Shown: in pieces, positions 22,334 through 34,249 of the stretch
Numbering within the stretch: the stretch's first letter is position 1
How the letters are laid out: each line of letters starts with the position of its first letter
Notes under the pieces: generated by a model
Database searches by the model: none
Seen by the model: only the letters and a program-made list of their open reading frames with translations
Told to the model about the DNA's origin: nothing
Made by a program: the position numbers and the translations under genes
NCBI GenBank assembly: GCA_004194705.1
Contig: SADC01001191.1
Span: 1 to 64,000, forward strand
Direction: 5' to 3'
Length of the DNA stretch: 64,000 nucleotides
Origin: Ditylenchus dipsaci
Lineage: Eukaryota; Nematoda; Chromadorea; Rhabditida; Anguinidae

Positions 22334-22771
22334 AAAACACAAACACTGCAGAAAACAAAATATAGCAATAAAATAATTCGAATTTGAGTTTTCTAGTAAA
22401 AAAATTAACAAAAATGACTAGTGCCGGCTAACTGAAAGTATTTTCTTCTATTTTTCTAAGGGTACCGCATAAACGAGCCTCACTACATTGGAAATAAAGT
22501 TTTTGTGGGTATTTTGGTAAGCTGTCTTATTAAAGAACTTATGGTAGAAATGCTTGGCCTCGTTGGCTTGTTTTGTCAGCAAACAGCGTCAGAGCTAAAG
22601 CTTTCAAATTTCATTTTAAAAAATGTTGTCCACACTTAACTGCTTATTTACACAGCTAATAATAATTGTGACACACATATGCCAAAAAAATTTAGAGAAT
22701 ATCTGTTTCATTAATATATATTTTAAATCTATTTTTATTGGTTGTTTAACAAATTGAGTTTAATTTTAATT

Positions 22772-22951
22772 ATGCGCTTCATTTTTCTTGTAATACTAAT
22801 CATTGTGGTCGTAGTTTTTATTTGTTGTGCTGAATGTGGCAAAAGTAAAGTCAACAAAAAGCATGGCAATCCTAAGTGTTCAAATCATCAACCATCCTTG
22901 CAAAGTATAAATTTTAGAGCTTCTAAACACGGGAATGACCGTGCGTCCTAA
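22772..22951 (+). CDS. Possible 59-residue secreted peptide (doubtful)
   Basis: From the second ATG the frame gives MRFIFLVILIIVVVVFIC, a strong signal-peptide-like hydrophobic core, then a short basic Cys-containing tail (CAECGKSK...NPKCSNH). The end overlaps the TTAA-flanked element at 22928. In copy 1 (16431 on) the same frame is broken by several one-base gaps. It is probably a chance frame in repeat DNA; a small effector-like peptide is the alternative. Confidence 0.15.
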   Translation: MRFIFLVILIIVVVVFICCAECGKSKVNKKHGNPKCSNHQPSLQSINFRASKHGNDRAS

Positions 22952-24258
22952 AGGTATATTCTTGTGTATATTTTCATGCTGAACACGATGGCGAATTTCA
23001 CGTGGATCAATTTTCGAAATTCTGTTCTTTCAAAAATGAATATTTCTCGCCGATAATATTTTTTGGTATATAGTGTCAAAAACATGATTTTTGCTTGTCC
23101 CTCCTTTGTGGTTGGGGTCTCGGTCTTCAGATGGCTTCTGGTTGACCAGGACTCAAACCATGGGGGGACCACAAAATCGTGTTTTTGACATGATTTTTGT
23201 AAAAAATTTGTTAGCAGGATAAATCGATTTGCGAAAACAGTATTTTGAAAATCACTTTACGAAAAAATTCAAAAAGCTAAAATTTCTCAATACTCGGTGG
23301 AAGAAAAGTCTTTGCAAATTTTTCGAACAAATGTTCAGACAAGAAAAAGATTTCGAACTTTTTTTTGCTTAAAATGACCAAAATCTAATTTTTTCGAACT
23401 TTTTGGATTTTGGTCATTTTTTAAAGAAATTGATTATTTTCAAATTAATCTGTAAAATAGGTATTGTAGCTCTTAAAATGCGCTAGCAGACAGCACTAAG
23501 TCGTTTCCAAAGCGCTAAACCTTAATGTAAGCCTTTGATCAGTTAAATTCATGAAAATGCTTGACAAGATTTCAAAATGACCTCACAGATGCTTGGGGCT
23601 AAATCATGAGCACTCTAAAATAATCAATATAAAGCAATAGCACGAAATGAAGAGGAATAACAGAGCTCCACAGTGATGTATTTGCATAAAAATTTGAATT
23701 TTTTTCATGCCTAAACTTTTGTCCAAAAAATCTGCAAGCACTTTTCTTCCACCTTTGTGTCGTGGTGTTTCAAAGTGGAGAAGGTTGAACGTCGAAATGT
23801 TATTTTAGATATTGCTTAAAACGCTTGTTCAACACTCAAGAAGTCTGGTTATAGTTCATTTTAAAAACATTATCCTATGAAATTTTTCTTGCTCTGCCGA
23901 ATGGTATCCACCATCAACTAAAAAAGCGTCGTTTTCATACTTTTTCGTACAAATTTTTGTACGAAAAACGTTTTTGAAAACAATACAATGGTTTCCTCCT
24001 GCTAAATTATTTCATTCGATTGTTATAAATACCTCAAGAATGTCATTCGAAAGCTTGTAATCTGTTCTTCTTTTGAATATGAAATGGGGATCTAGAGAAA
24101 TTGGCACGATCCACCCTTTGAAGTTGCATAGGCGAAAACATGACTTGGTTAGTTCAGAAGGGCAGCCCCACCATAGAGTTACTTTTTCCAATTTTTTTTA
24201 CCATTGTGTTTAGCGTGAAATTTGCACAAGACCTTTAGAACGCACGGTCATTCCCGTG
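22928..24258. mobile_element. TTAA-flanked non-autonomous element, copy 2
   Basis: Same element as 16586-17929. The right side keeps TTAA (24259-24262); the left flank reads CTAA. Ends CACGGGAATGACCGTGCG and CGCACGGTCATTCCCGTG. Confidence 0.65.
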
Positions 24259-26393
24259 TTAAGGAAAGACTCGAAGGACAAAATCACTTAAAATTAACTT
24301 TTAAAAAAGCATACCAGCGCGTTACACTGCAATTAAGCCGGCCAGCAATTTATTTCTCTCATGACCGTTTTCTATAAACGTTCTACCTGATCCAACCAAA
24401 GTCTTTTGCCTACTTGTTAATAGTAGGATGAGGTCATAAATATCAGATTTGACATGAGGCGAGTGAAAACAAGGACGATTTTTGAAAACTTGCTGGTTCC
24501 TGCCTTAATTTGCAGTGTAACGCGCTGGTATGCCCCTTTAAGCTTTTTCCTATGTTAAAAGAATTGAAACATATAAATACCGTATATTCTCTATTATCGC
24601 CCATGGGGGATTATTTTTGGATATTCCTTTTTTCTGGGGCAAATATACTTTTTTTTGGGGCAAATATAATTTTTTTTGGGGCAGATGGGCTTGGGGCAGA
24701 TATATTTTTTTTTGGGGCAAATAAACTTTTTTTTGGGGCAAAATATATTTTTTCTGGAGCTAATTTATTTTTTTATATGGCAAATTTATTTTTTTATGAG
24801 GCAAATTTTTCTTTTTTTGGGCCAAATTTTTTTCAGAAAAGTTTTTTATAAAAAGGTAAATTTGTCCCAAAAAAGAGAACAATTTGCCCCATAAAAAATA
24901 AATTGCTCCAAGAAAAAAGTAAATTTGCCCCTAAAAAAGTATATCTGCCCCAAGCCCATCTGCCGCAAAAAAAGTATTTCTGCCCCAAAAAGAAGTATAT
25001 CTGCCCAAAATAAAGTATACTTGCCCCAGAAAAAAGTAAATTTGCTCCAAAGAGGATTTGCCCCAAAAAAGGTAAATTTGCCCCGAAAAAAAGTATATTT
25101 GCCCCAGAAAAAAGGATTACCCATTATTTTTCAACCCCTAAAAAATCGGAAAATTTCAAGTCGATTTTGAGATTTTTAGGCAGTCGACCAAAATCTCAAA
25201 AGTGAAATCAGGAGAGCTCGTGCTAATTAAGAAAACGCAAAAAACAGATTTGTGAAATGTTTGCTCTAGGCTGAGATATAAGGTCCGTAGGGTGGGGGAT
25301 TATCAGAGAATATACGTAGGCGTTTTTTAGAGCTCGGACGACCATTTCTACGGAAATTTTTTTGGTTAGAATTCGTGTTAAGTAATGAGATAACCCATCT
25401 TGTATTGCGATATTCTACTGCGTTTTGGCTACCGGAGCTTGGCAGAAAAAACCTTACTATGCGCTTAAGATCAAAATTTTTGCTCGGATCTGAGTCTCAA
25501 TAAGTTTATGCGCCCCTTCTGGGATGCAGGGGCTTGAGGCTTGTAGTGGGGACACACACGATGAGACACAAATTACGGTCACAACTGAAAATCGGCCGTA
25601 TTTACTTTACCGGAAATCCAAAAACAGGGTTAAAGCGCTCTAAAGCATTTTTTATGCCGTAAAACAGGTAGAAAACACGTTTTTAGGTGTGGGAAGGAAT
25701 TTTTTCGAAAGCTTTTTTTGGTTCGTCTTGGTCCTCCTGTGGTTTTTTTCATATTTCTTTGATCCCCCTATGGTTTCTGGTCATTTTTTGATTTAGTCAC
25801 TTCCGTTGAACCTGAATAGATAAAATTTGAACACAGTTGTGTTAGCTGGGGCTTACCGCACAAATAAACTCTGGTATGCATCCAGAGTCGCTTTCGAGTG
25901 ATTTGTGTCTAAGGTATGTGGTGTGCGCATCTCAACTCCAAGCCCCCAAGCCCACGAAGAAGGCAAGAATGACCACAACCAAAAGGGGACCAAAAATTTT
26001 TTTCGGAATATGTCCTTCCCACACCTAAAAACGTGTTTTCCACCTGTTTCACGGCATAAAAAATGCTTTGGAGCGCTTTAAACCGTGTTTTCGGATTTCT
26101 GGTAAAGTAAAGTCTAGCTGAAAAATGCCGTTTTTTCTTTTAGTCAAAGAGTTAAATCATCTAAACCATTTTTTTCAAGTGATGACAAGATCAGGTAATC
26201 CTGTGACTCTATTTTCTAATGCCGTATTATTTGTCGCAAAATCTTCGCAAAATTTAGCGCGAAAACTATAAATCAAATTATTTTTCCGATTTGCTTCATA
26301 ATTTTATGTTTTTGCGCCAAATTTTGCGAAAATTCTGTATCAAATAATCCGGCGTTGAAAACCAGAGTCTCAGGCTACCTGGACTTGTTATAA

Positions 26394-26756
26394 CAGGCGT
26401 GGACACGGGCCGAGCCAGGCCCGGGCGCGTAATGGGTTTTTCTCTACAAAAATTATTAAAGCTCTATTCACATTATAGCTCATTTTAAAGCTGTTGAATT
26501 TCGCTACAAAACCTGATCAACGGCATCCTGTTTTATGACTCTAATTACTCAAAGTATAAACCCGGGCCGGCCCGGCCCGGTTTTTCATTTCTTGTGTCAA
26601 AAAAAATTAGAGTCATAAAACAGGATGCCGTTGGTCAGGTTTAGTAGCGAAATTCAACAGCTTTAAAATGAGCTATAATGTGCACAGAGCTTTAATAATT
26701 ATTGTAGAAAAACCCATTACGGGCCCGGGCCTGGCTCGCCCCGGCCTGTGTCCAAT
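26394..26756. repeat. GC-ended hairpin MITE (CCGAGCCAGGCCCGGGC)
   Basis: GGACACGGGCCGAGCCAGGC at the left is inverted at 26725-26750. Arms continue through GTAATGGGTTTTTCT, AGCTCATTTTAAAGCTG and CGGCATCCTGTTTTATGACT to a central GGGCCGGCCCGGCCCGG. It abuts the end of repeat copy 2. Confidence 0.85.
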
Positions 26757-27015
26757 CCTCGTTGTAAGTTTGAAAAAGATTGTTTAGGTATCTGAAAATA
26801 TTTAATTTTTCTCTAAAGCTTAAAAAAGACGGCATTTTTCAGTTTCGAACAAAAATCACTATTAAGTGACTCTGAATACATAAAACATGTATGCATAACA
26901 GATATTCAAGCAACATTTTCATCGGAAAATCAGCACCTATTACACCAATATCAGACAAATTCCTTAATTACGACTTTTTACTATTTTCAAGAAACTAACA
27001 TTTTCAAGAGACATA

Positions 27016-27250
27016 CCGTATTTCCTCTAATAAGGTGGCCCCTCGACTTTGAAGACCTATATCTCAGTCTAGAGTAAAGCTGGGCTGTTGCTTAGCTGTT
27101 GTCTGCATTTTTTTAACTTCCACGAGCTCTACCGATTGCAGTTTTCAGATTTTTGCTGATCACCCGAAAATCTCGAGATCAAATTCCAAATTTTCCGATT
27201 TCCGGTCATCAAAAAAAAGGCGACCGGCGGCCTTATTGAAGGAAATACGG
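27016..27250. mobile_element. TA-flanked MITE of the CCGTATTTCC family
   Basis: CCGTATTTCCTCTAATAAGG and CCTTATTGAAGGAAATACGG are inverted, with TA outside both ends (27014-27015, 27251-27252). Members or fragments also occur at 27640-27660, 29187, 30800-30835, 43951 and 50897. Confidence 0.75.
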
Positions 27251-27252
27251 TA

Positions 27253-28406
27253 GTGGGATAAGATGTGCTGGTGGTTATTAGGCATTACTTAACGAACAAC
27301 TAATCATTCTAGAAATCCCTAACACATCACTATGATCTTCAAAATCTTTGGTTTTATTTTTTTCCCTCAAGTTTTGCTCGACTATCAAAAACTGGCCCTT
27401 TCTTTTCAACACTAGGAAAACGGTTTGCATAACTTCACGCTGAACAAGCTAGGATCAAAAAAATAAATTTTCAAACTTCAAGAAGTCTGAAACTTCTGTT
27501 TTCATTTACTGTCTGAGCTGTCAAAAAATGCTGTTAGATTTTTGAAATCCCTCGCAGGCACTTTTTAGACAGCTCAAACAGTGAATAAAAACATAAATTT
27601 TAGACCACTTGAAGTTAGGGGGGGCGGCAATTAGAGGGGGCGGCAATTAGAGGAAATACGGTCTTTATTGTTGGAAACCTCCCAGTTTGGGTTTTTTAGT
27701 TATTCGATTGTATTTTTTCACACGTCAGCAATTTTGCTGAAACACCTATCTGGTGCAGAATTAACAAACTTTTAAATGAATACAAGTTTAGTAGGGTTCG
27801 TGACCGTAAAACATCAAAAATTAGCATATTACAAAAGTTGAGAAAAAGTTATTAGCATTTTACAAAAAGTTTTTCAAAAGTCTTTCTTATAAATACTAAA
27901 AACTCCTTGAAATGACCATTCAGATTTCAGCCCTCGGCTGTTTTAGAAATCGCAGAAACTTCGCATTATTTGATACCAAAGAAGACAGCAAGTCATAAAA
28001 TAAAGTAGTACAGTGTTCAAAAAAACTAGTTGGTGATTAGGCTTTTCCGCGTTAATTCGAATTCACGCCTTTTTTGATGTTTGGTATTTTATGTTGTTCA
28101 CTCTTGGGGACACATCTTCGAGCTCTTTTCAACGTAAATTGCCTAAAATCTTGAAAAAAATCTTTTGAGAAAACGTGAATAAATGCTAATTTGTTCGCAT
28201 GTTATACGGCCACTTACTCGACTAACTCGTTCAATCCTGCACAAGATAAGTGCCTTCTCTACACAAAAATTGTTTTCAGATAAAAATTTACAATCGAATA
28301 AAACAGAACAACCCGAACTGGGATGTTTCTATTAACTATTTTAATAGTTTTAATGTGTTAAAACACGTAAAATAAATCACAAAAAGTACTTTTTCACAGG
28401 TTTTGT
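27253..28406. other. No gene recognised
   Basis: AT-rich. Contains a lone CCGTATTTCC-family end (GGCGGCAATTAGAGGAAATA, 27610-27662) with a mirrored pair of AACTTCAAG...CAGCTC segments at 27470-27600. No conserved frame. Confidence 0.4.
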
Positions 28407-28733
28407 TTGCCCCTATCTTGTTCATCTCGAAATTCTTCACAAGCACGTACCAAAGTTACAAACTGTCTTTCTAGTGTCAAGGCACTGAATGATTTCGTCC
28501 TTGCTTTCATCTGTGTCATTTTTTATTGCGCAGGCCTTGAACATGTCGATGATGACCTTCTTCAAAAGAAGTTCCCACGCTTTCACGATATATTGCAGGT
28601 ATACAGATGTTAACGCTGCTTTGAAGTTGCTTTATCTTTTTTATAAACAGCGGATAAGACACAACACATTATGGAGGAAATTCGTAGAAATATTATCCTT
28701 TGTTCAAAATATCTATTTAACACTGTAAAGCCG
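28407..28733 (+). pseudogene. Unrecognised spliced coding fragment, truncated by an element
   Basis: A plausible exon at 28533-28598 (reading GLEHVDDDLLQKKFPRFHD) lies between a GCGCAG acceptor and a GTATAC donor. An AAACAG acceptor at 28650 follows, with IRHNTLWRKFVEIL and a stop at 28731-28733. The last codons fall in the terminal repeat of the element starting at 28721, so the original 3' end is gone or was captured. I do not recognise the protein. Confidence 0.3.
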
Positions 28734-28881
28734 GAGTGTCCTAAGAGTACATTCTGGTGCAGAATTTCACGCTAAATAGGATGGTGAAAAAAAATTGAAA
28801 AGACGACACTATGGTGGTGAGCTGCCCTTCTGAACCAACCAAGTCATGATTTTTGCGGCGGGGGGTTTATTCAACAGATGG

Positions 28882-29000
28882 AAAATTCAAAAAGCGGACA
28901 ATTCAAAAGCGGATAATTCAACAGAGTAATTTTCCACAGTTGATTATTCAAAAACCGGATAATTCAACAGTGGATTATTCAACAGTCGGAGTTTTCGTCA
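28882..29000. repeat. GGATAATTCAACAG word array
   Basis: About seven degenerate direct copies of a 15-22 bp unit (GCGGATAATTCAACAG, GTGGATTATTCAACAG). It has the same style as other word-repeat arrays in the window. Confidence 0.75.
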
Positions 29001-29186
29001 ATACCGTATTCACTCTTTTAATCGCCCATGGGCGTTTATTTTTCAACCCTTAAAAATCGGAAAAAATATATATCGATTTATAGATTTTGGGTGCTCAACC
29101 AGAATTTAAAAGTGGAATCAGGTAAACTCGTGGTAACTAAGAAAACGCAAAAAACAAATTTGTAAAAAAAATTTTAAACTGAGATA

Positions 29187-29432
29187 CCGTATTTCCTCTA
29201 ATAAGCGCCCTCCCCGAAATTCGGTATTTCTTAATTGATTCTTCTTTTTTTATACCGGATTTTTGTTTTCGAACGCCACATTTGTTATATACCAAAATGT
29301 AGCACAGATTCCCAGCTACATTTTGGTATATAACATATGTGGCGTTCGAAAACAAAAACCCGGTATAAAAGGAGGAGAATGAATTTAAGAAATAGCGGAT
29401 TTTGGGGAGGGCGCTTATTAGAGGAAATACGG
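29187..29432. mobile_element. TA-flanked CCGTATTTCC MITE
   Basis: CCGTATTTCCTCTAATAAGC and GCTTATTAGAGGAAATACGG are inverted, with TA outside both (29185-29186, 29433-29434). Arms also pair through CCCCGAAATTCGG/TTTTGGGGAGGG and ATATACCAAAATGTAGC. Confidence 0.85.
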
Positions 29433-29934
29433 TATAGGTCCTTAACACTGAAACGGCGGATTGTAGCAAATGGTGCGTCTTGTGTGGAATTTCAAGGAAA
29501 AAACGATAGTGAAAGAAAAATTGGAAAAAAGTTTCCTCTAGGGGGTATGGTGCCCCTCTGAACCAGCCGAGTCAATATTTTTGCTCATGCAACTTCAATT
29601 GGGCAGATTTTATCAAACTATATTATTGGTTCAAACGATTTATATCTTGAAAGAAAGCGCACATTACGGGCTTTCTAATAAAGTATCGTTGAAGTATTAA
29701 GGACAGCTATATGTAAAAATTTTAGTTCATAGAAATAATCGTGTCAATTTCCGAAAACGTTGTTGATACTTGAGAGCGCAAAAAAACGTGTGATAACGCC
29801 ATTTTTTCAGCTTTCAATGCACACCATTCGACAGAGCAAGAAAAACTGCACTAGAAAAAGATTTGAAGTAGGGTTAAAAAAGGCTTTGAGAGTGTTTAGC
29901 GAGACTCTCCAAAAAAATGTGGGAAACTCGCTAT

Positions 29935-30085
29935 CAAATTTGAGATTCCGCTCAAGACAAAAAATATTCAAATTCAAATTTTTTTGAAATTCAAATGATT
30001 TTTGTCTTGAGCGGAATCTCAAATTTGACAGCGAGTTCCCATGTTTGATGGCAGTTTGAAAAGCAAATCAACCATGGTGATTACG
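29935..30085. repeat. GCGGAAT...TCTTGAGC hairpin
   Basis: GCTATCAAATTTGAGATTCC and GGAATCTCAAATTTGACAGC pair around TCAAGACAAAAA/TTTTTGTCTTGA. It lies in the 28721-30679 element. The family recurs at 11968, 43570, 57150 and 57735. Confidence 0.8.
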
Positions 30086-30683
30086 AATGACAGTAGCGTC
30101 GAAATTTGCATGGTCTAACTTTTTGGCAGGTTTATAAGCAAATTGACCATGCTGAACACAAACCCGATGTCGAAAAATTAGGTTTCTTTGGCGAAGTTAA
30201 AGTTTTACGTCAAAATCGCTTTCGAACTTTTTTCGGGAGTCATGCTATTGACTCTAAAAGCCTGTTTTTAATTCAATTTGAAGCATTTTCTAGTGCTTTT
30301 TTTCTTGCTCTGTTGAATGGTGTACATGGGCAAATTAAAAAAATGACATAATCACACTTTTTTCGGATCAAGATTTTTTTTGAAAAATAGCAAAACTATT
30401 TCTTTGGACTAAATTTTTTATATTTAATTTTCATTGAAACCTCAATGATACCTTGTTTGAAAGATTGTGATCTACGCTTTCTTTTGCGTTGAAAATCACA
30501 CAAGTGATACAAAAAATCGACGAGATTTATCTTTTTGAAGTCGCATGTGCAAAAATCATGATGTGGATCAGAAGGCAGCTCACCACCACAGTGTCGTCTT
30601 TTCAATTTTTTTTCACCATCCTGTTTAGCTTGAAATTCTGCAACAGCATATACTCTTAAGACATTCCGGCTTTGCATTGTTAA

Positions 30684-31782
30684 CTGATTTTTTCCGAATT
30701 TTTATGTTGACTGTGAAAACGGTGCAGTTAAAACGACTGGGGTGGCGTTGGGGAGTGATGTCCTAATAGAGGGTGGCGCAAGCCCCATCCGCTTAGGGGG
30801 GGAGGTGTTGTGGCGTTCTATAAGAGATAATACGGTATGTAGGTGCTCTTTTAGGTTCAATTACTTTAGACTAAAGCAAAAATTCGATTTTCGGTCGAAA
30901 AAACTTTCGGAATTTCCTTGTCGGTTCATGAAAACACATTTTCAAAGCTAAAATAAAATAAGTGAATAAAAGTTAATTTTAAGCAAGTTTAAGATTTTGT
31001 ATACTAGCTCTTTTCACAACTATTGCTATAGTTTTAGTGTGCAAACAAAGTTAGGAGTATGTACAGCTAAAACAGGTGGTCCATGGGGATGTGAAAACCT
31101 TTTCCAGCAGAAAACTAACGAAACAGCCAAATGGTGTTGTAAGTATTTTTTGTGACGTTTTACTCGAATTTTTTTTGTTGTTGTTCCGTCACGCTTTTGA
31201 GTGGTAGTGTTGAGCACGAAAAAACTTTTTTCTACGCAATATTCTAGTAGGCAAGCTTAGTCTCATTGGAAAGCTCATTCAACGTCGAAGGACCTTTTCC
31301 AAACAGATTTTAGTTTTTGTTTAAAAAAGTTTAAAAATTTGACGTTTGAAGTTAAATTGTACGGGTTTTATGAGAAATTTTTTGTGTGGTCTGTTTGAGC
31401 ACTCAAAAACTCTTTTCTGGGCAATATTTTAATGGCGAAGTTTAGTCCCATTATAAAGCCCTTTCAACGGCGGAAAACCTTTTATAATTAGATTTAGATT
31501 TTTGTTTTTGAAAATTCTGAATTCTGCCAATTTTGAATTTGAAAATTGGAGGTTTCGTGATAAATTTTAAAAAAATTTTAAAAAAAAGTTTTTTTGAATA
31601 TGCGCCATTGAAAAGCCGTTTATAAGCAAATTAAACACGACAATATTTTTTTTGTAAGGAATCAGATATTGTCCCTTGCAAAAATGTCTTTATAGGCGCA
31701 GATAGGCGCCTGCTGAGTGTTGTATTCATATATTTGGAAAAACTAAGCTTCTTTTATTTAAAGCCAATTACACATTACTCGA
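30684..31782. other. No gene; one ~115-bp imperfect direct repeat
   Basis: 31205-31320 and 31395-31505 are imperfect direct copies (GAGCAC.AAAAA, GCAATATT, TTAGTC.CATT, TTCAACG.CG), spaced ~190 bp. A CCGTATTTCC-type end lies near 30800-30835. Otherwise AT-rich and non-coding. Confidence 0.45.
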
Positions 31783-32741
31783 TAAGACGACACTCTCGAT
31801 TTAACAACACACTTTAAACGATTTGGTTGGTCTGACACCGACGCTCGATTTAATGACACACTTTGGCTGGTCCCGACTGCCAAAGTGGCGCTCGATTCAA
31901 CGACAGCTTGACAATATTTGTAAATGGCGGACAGGCAGGTGTGGATTGTAGCCCAATAAATGCCGATCTGATTTTATTAATCCGTATCTCAGATGAATTT
32001 TTTTAACTCACCAAACTTTTCCTAAATATGGCATCCGTTAACGTCCTGTGCGCAAATAACTGCTGCAGAGGTCGAGGCTCATTTGTTAGTCAAAAAACAT
32101 ATTTTTTTTAACTTTGTTAAATTGTTTCGGTTGTTCATGTGATTAAATAAATTTTGCCTTCAATGTTAAAAAAGGTATGGATATTTCGACGCTACTGGAA
32201 TATGCCCACCCAAAAAAGCTACTGGAATATACCCTCCCCAATAATTTTTGAAGGGTACTTAAAGCACCATTTTTGAAAAAAAAAGTTGTGCACAAGCCCT
32301 TGTTAGTAATGGATAGGCCCCAAGCCTAAACCTAAGCCTACTGGCCTAGCCCTTAGCCAAAGCCTAAATGATTGGGTGGGGTATATTCCAGTAGCGTTTT
32401 TTGGGTGGGGTGTATTCCAGTAGCGCCGATATTTCTTACTTATGATATTTGCCTTTATTTCTGGTCTACAGATATGTTTTTTATAAATTTTATGCCGAAA
32501 CCCTATTCTAAAGAGTTACAAAAACTAGATAAAAGAATATAGTGCTAAAAGACCACGAAATGTCCATACTTCCAGCAAAGTAAAAATATTGAAATTTTAC
32601 TCTGATTTAAACGTCTTTTATAACGAGAATTAGTAAAAGCTCGATTTAACGACGCCTTACTGTAAGGTTGAACATTTTTGCTCGTTTAACGTCACCTTTT
32701 TGGGCGGTCCCTTGAGCGTCGTTAAATCGACCGTCGACCGT
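31783..32741. repeat. pogo-like word region, CGATTTAACGACAC
   Basis: GACGACACTCTCGATTTAAC and GACGCTCGATTTAATGACAC at the left are mirrored by GAGCGTCGTTAAATCGACC at ~32720. GGTTGGTC, GGCTGGTCCC and GGCGGTCCC mark centres. The CAGTC termini are degraded, so the boundaries are soft. Confidence 0.5.
32190..32432. repeat. Hairpin with CTACTGGAATATACCC words
   Basis: CGACGCTACTGGAATATGCC and CTACTGGAATATACCCTCCC are mirrored at the right by GTATATTCCAGTAGCG twice. The loop holds degenerate AAGCCTA/CCTAGCC words. Confidence 0.8.
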
Positions 32742-33184
32742 ATACAAGAATTCCATCAACTTTTACGGAAAACGCTTATAGGAAAAAATTTGGATTTAGT
32801 GGCTTACTTTCTCTTGAGCCATTAAACTTAACACTGAAATTTAGGCAAAACAACTCAAAACAGCAGCGGTGATGATTAAGAATGATTAGAAAAGGCAAAT
32901 CAAAATAAAAAATATACAAACTACTTGATAATTATTTTTTGATTATGTAATTTAAATTTTTTATAAATGAGCTTTAATAATGGCCGGTTGTGATGAAGAG
33001 CAAAGAGCACAACGGTAACACAAACTGCTGCAAAAGTAAGAGGTATAGCAAATGTTTGTGTTTTTTGAATATTTTTAAAGTGCCCACGTTTTTTTGCGAT
33101 ATCCGCAGATGCTTTCAAAAGCTCCAGACATAAAAATAGGTTTTAGCGTCAAATAATTGCGCTCTAATTCTGCGCTTGAATGTA
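32742..33184. other. No gene recognised
   Basis: AT-rich spacer. A 65-codon minus-strand frame at 32921-33118 has one hydrophobic run and no family feature. Confidence 0.35.
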
Positions 33185-33451
33185 CAGTCGACGCTCCATA
33201 AAGTGCGTTTTTCAGCGCTTTTTCGTAATAGGAATTACGAAAAGTCCCGAAATTCGCGTCGTATAATTATGCACCGCACTTTATAACGTCCCTCAATGGA
33301 CCGGCCGAAATGGGACGTTATAACGGGCGGACGTTATATCGAGCGTCGTTCTATCGAGAATACACTGTAGTCTAGCCAAAATAATAACTTTTTCGGGGCG
33401 TTATATCGAGCGGAACGTTAGATCGAGCGTCGTTATATCGAGCATCCACTG
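33185..33451. mobile_element. pogo-like MITE, word CGTTATATCGAGCG
   Basis: Starts CAGTCGACGCTCC after TA (33183-33184) and ends GAGCATCCACTG before TA (33452-33453). A second internal end-like CACTGTA occurs at 33364. The centre GGACCGGCC divides CTTTATAACGTCCC from repeated CGTTATATCGAGCG. Confidence 0.75.
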
Positions 33452-33462
33452 TAGTGCACAAA

Positions 33463-33640
33463 TATCGGTTATCCGCCACCCCACTTAACTGCCACCCTAA
33501 ATTTTATTTGTTCAGCTGAGATTGGCCTTTTCTGTGTCACTTGACCTCCGCCCCCCCCCCCCCCCGCCCGACGAGTTAGCCGCCACCCCAAAGAACCGGC
33601 CTCAAGCCTGTCCTTTGGGGTGGCGGTCGCGGAACGAGGT
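33463..33640. repeat. CCGCCACCCC word hairpin with a C-run
   Basis: GTTATCCGCCACCCCAC and TTAGCCGCCACCCC are mirrored by TTTGGGGTGGCGGTCGCGG. It includes a 15-base C run at 33553. The word matches that of the 52256 pogo-like MITE. Confidence 0.6.
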
Positions 33641-33965
33641 TTGACCATAACCTTACACATGACCTCATACTCTGTGAATCGTGTAAAAAACTGGTTAAAT
33701 GCTCTAATAACAACCCTACTAATCTGTTTTTTAAATATCATTTTGGAGGCATATTTAGTTGACAAACTTGTAAAAATTCAGAAAATAATTCAATCTTTCT
33801 TTGAGAGTATTATTTAATCTGTGCCTGATGAGCCAACCCATGCACATGTCTAGCCGCAACTTTAAAATATGCGATGAAAAATACATAATAGATTTAAAAA
33901 GCCATTTATTAAAAAAAACACAACCAGCAGTTGTCTAAGTTGTTGGAATCAAACAGGATAAATGG

Positions 33966-34163
33966 CAGGGCTGCCATATGTCCTTTTAAAAAGATTTGTG
34001 CTTTTTTGGAATCCCAAATCTTTTTTTTACTTTTAGTCAAAATCTTTTTTTTTGCTGATAAATGGCAATAAGCACTGGATAAAATGCACTTTTTCTTCAA
34101 AAATGGTAAAAACGGCCTTTTTGCCCAAATGTTCTTTTTGTTAATTTTGAGATGGCAGCCCTG
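33966..34163. mobile_element. hAT-type MITE, 198 bp, downstream of ubc-9
   Basis: Ends CAGGGCTGCCATATG and GAGATGGCAGCCCTG. Flanking octamers ATAAATGG and ATAAACGG differ by one base. The interior repeats AATCTTTTTTT. Same family and same length as 34580-34777. Confidence 0.9.
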
Positions 34164-34249
34164 ATAAACGGACAGAGAATATATAGTACATCCTTGAAGT
34201 AAAACTTTCATAAATAAATAAAAAAATGTGAGTTCTATTTACTTTTCGA

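Larger units (their letters stand above)
22334..26387 (+). repeat. 4.06-kb composite repeat, copy 2
   Basis: Direct copy of 15998-20056 (offset ~6.33 kb), ending at the shared GGCTACCTGGACTTG. Copy 2 retains bases missing from copy 1 in the left part (e.g. 22780-22860), whereas copy 1 is fuller around 24080-24260. The deletions are therefore scattered in both. Confidence 0.95.
28721..30679. mobile_element. TTAA-flanked non-autonomous element, 1.96 kb
   Basis: Ends CACTGTAAAGCCGGAGTGTC and the near inverse ending GGCTTTGCATTG, with TTAA at 28717-28720 and 30680-30683. About 125 bp of inverted ends include GAATTTCACGCTAAATAGGA / CCTGTTTAGCTTGAAATTC and GACGACACTATGGTGGTGAG / CTCACCACCACAGTGTCGTC. 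Same family as 16586-17929. It contains a TA MITE, a tandem array and other hairpins, but no transposase. Confidence 0.7.
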
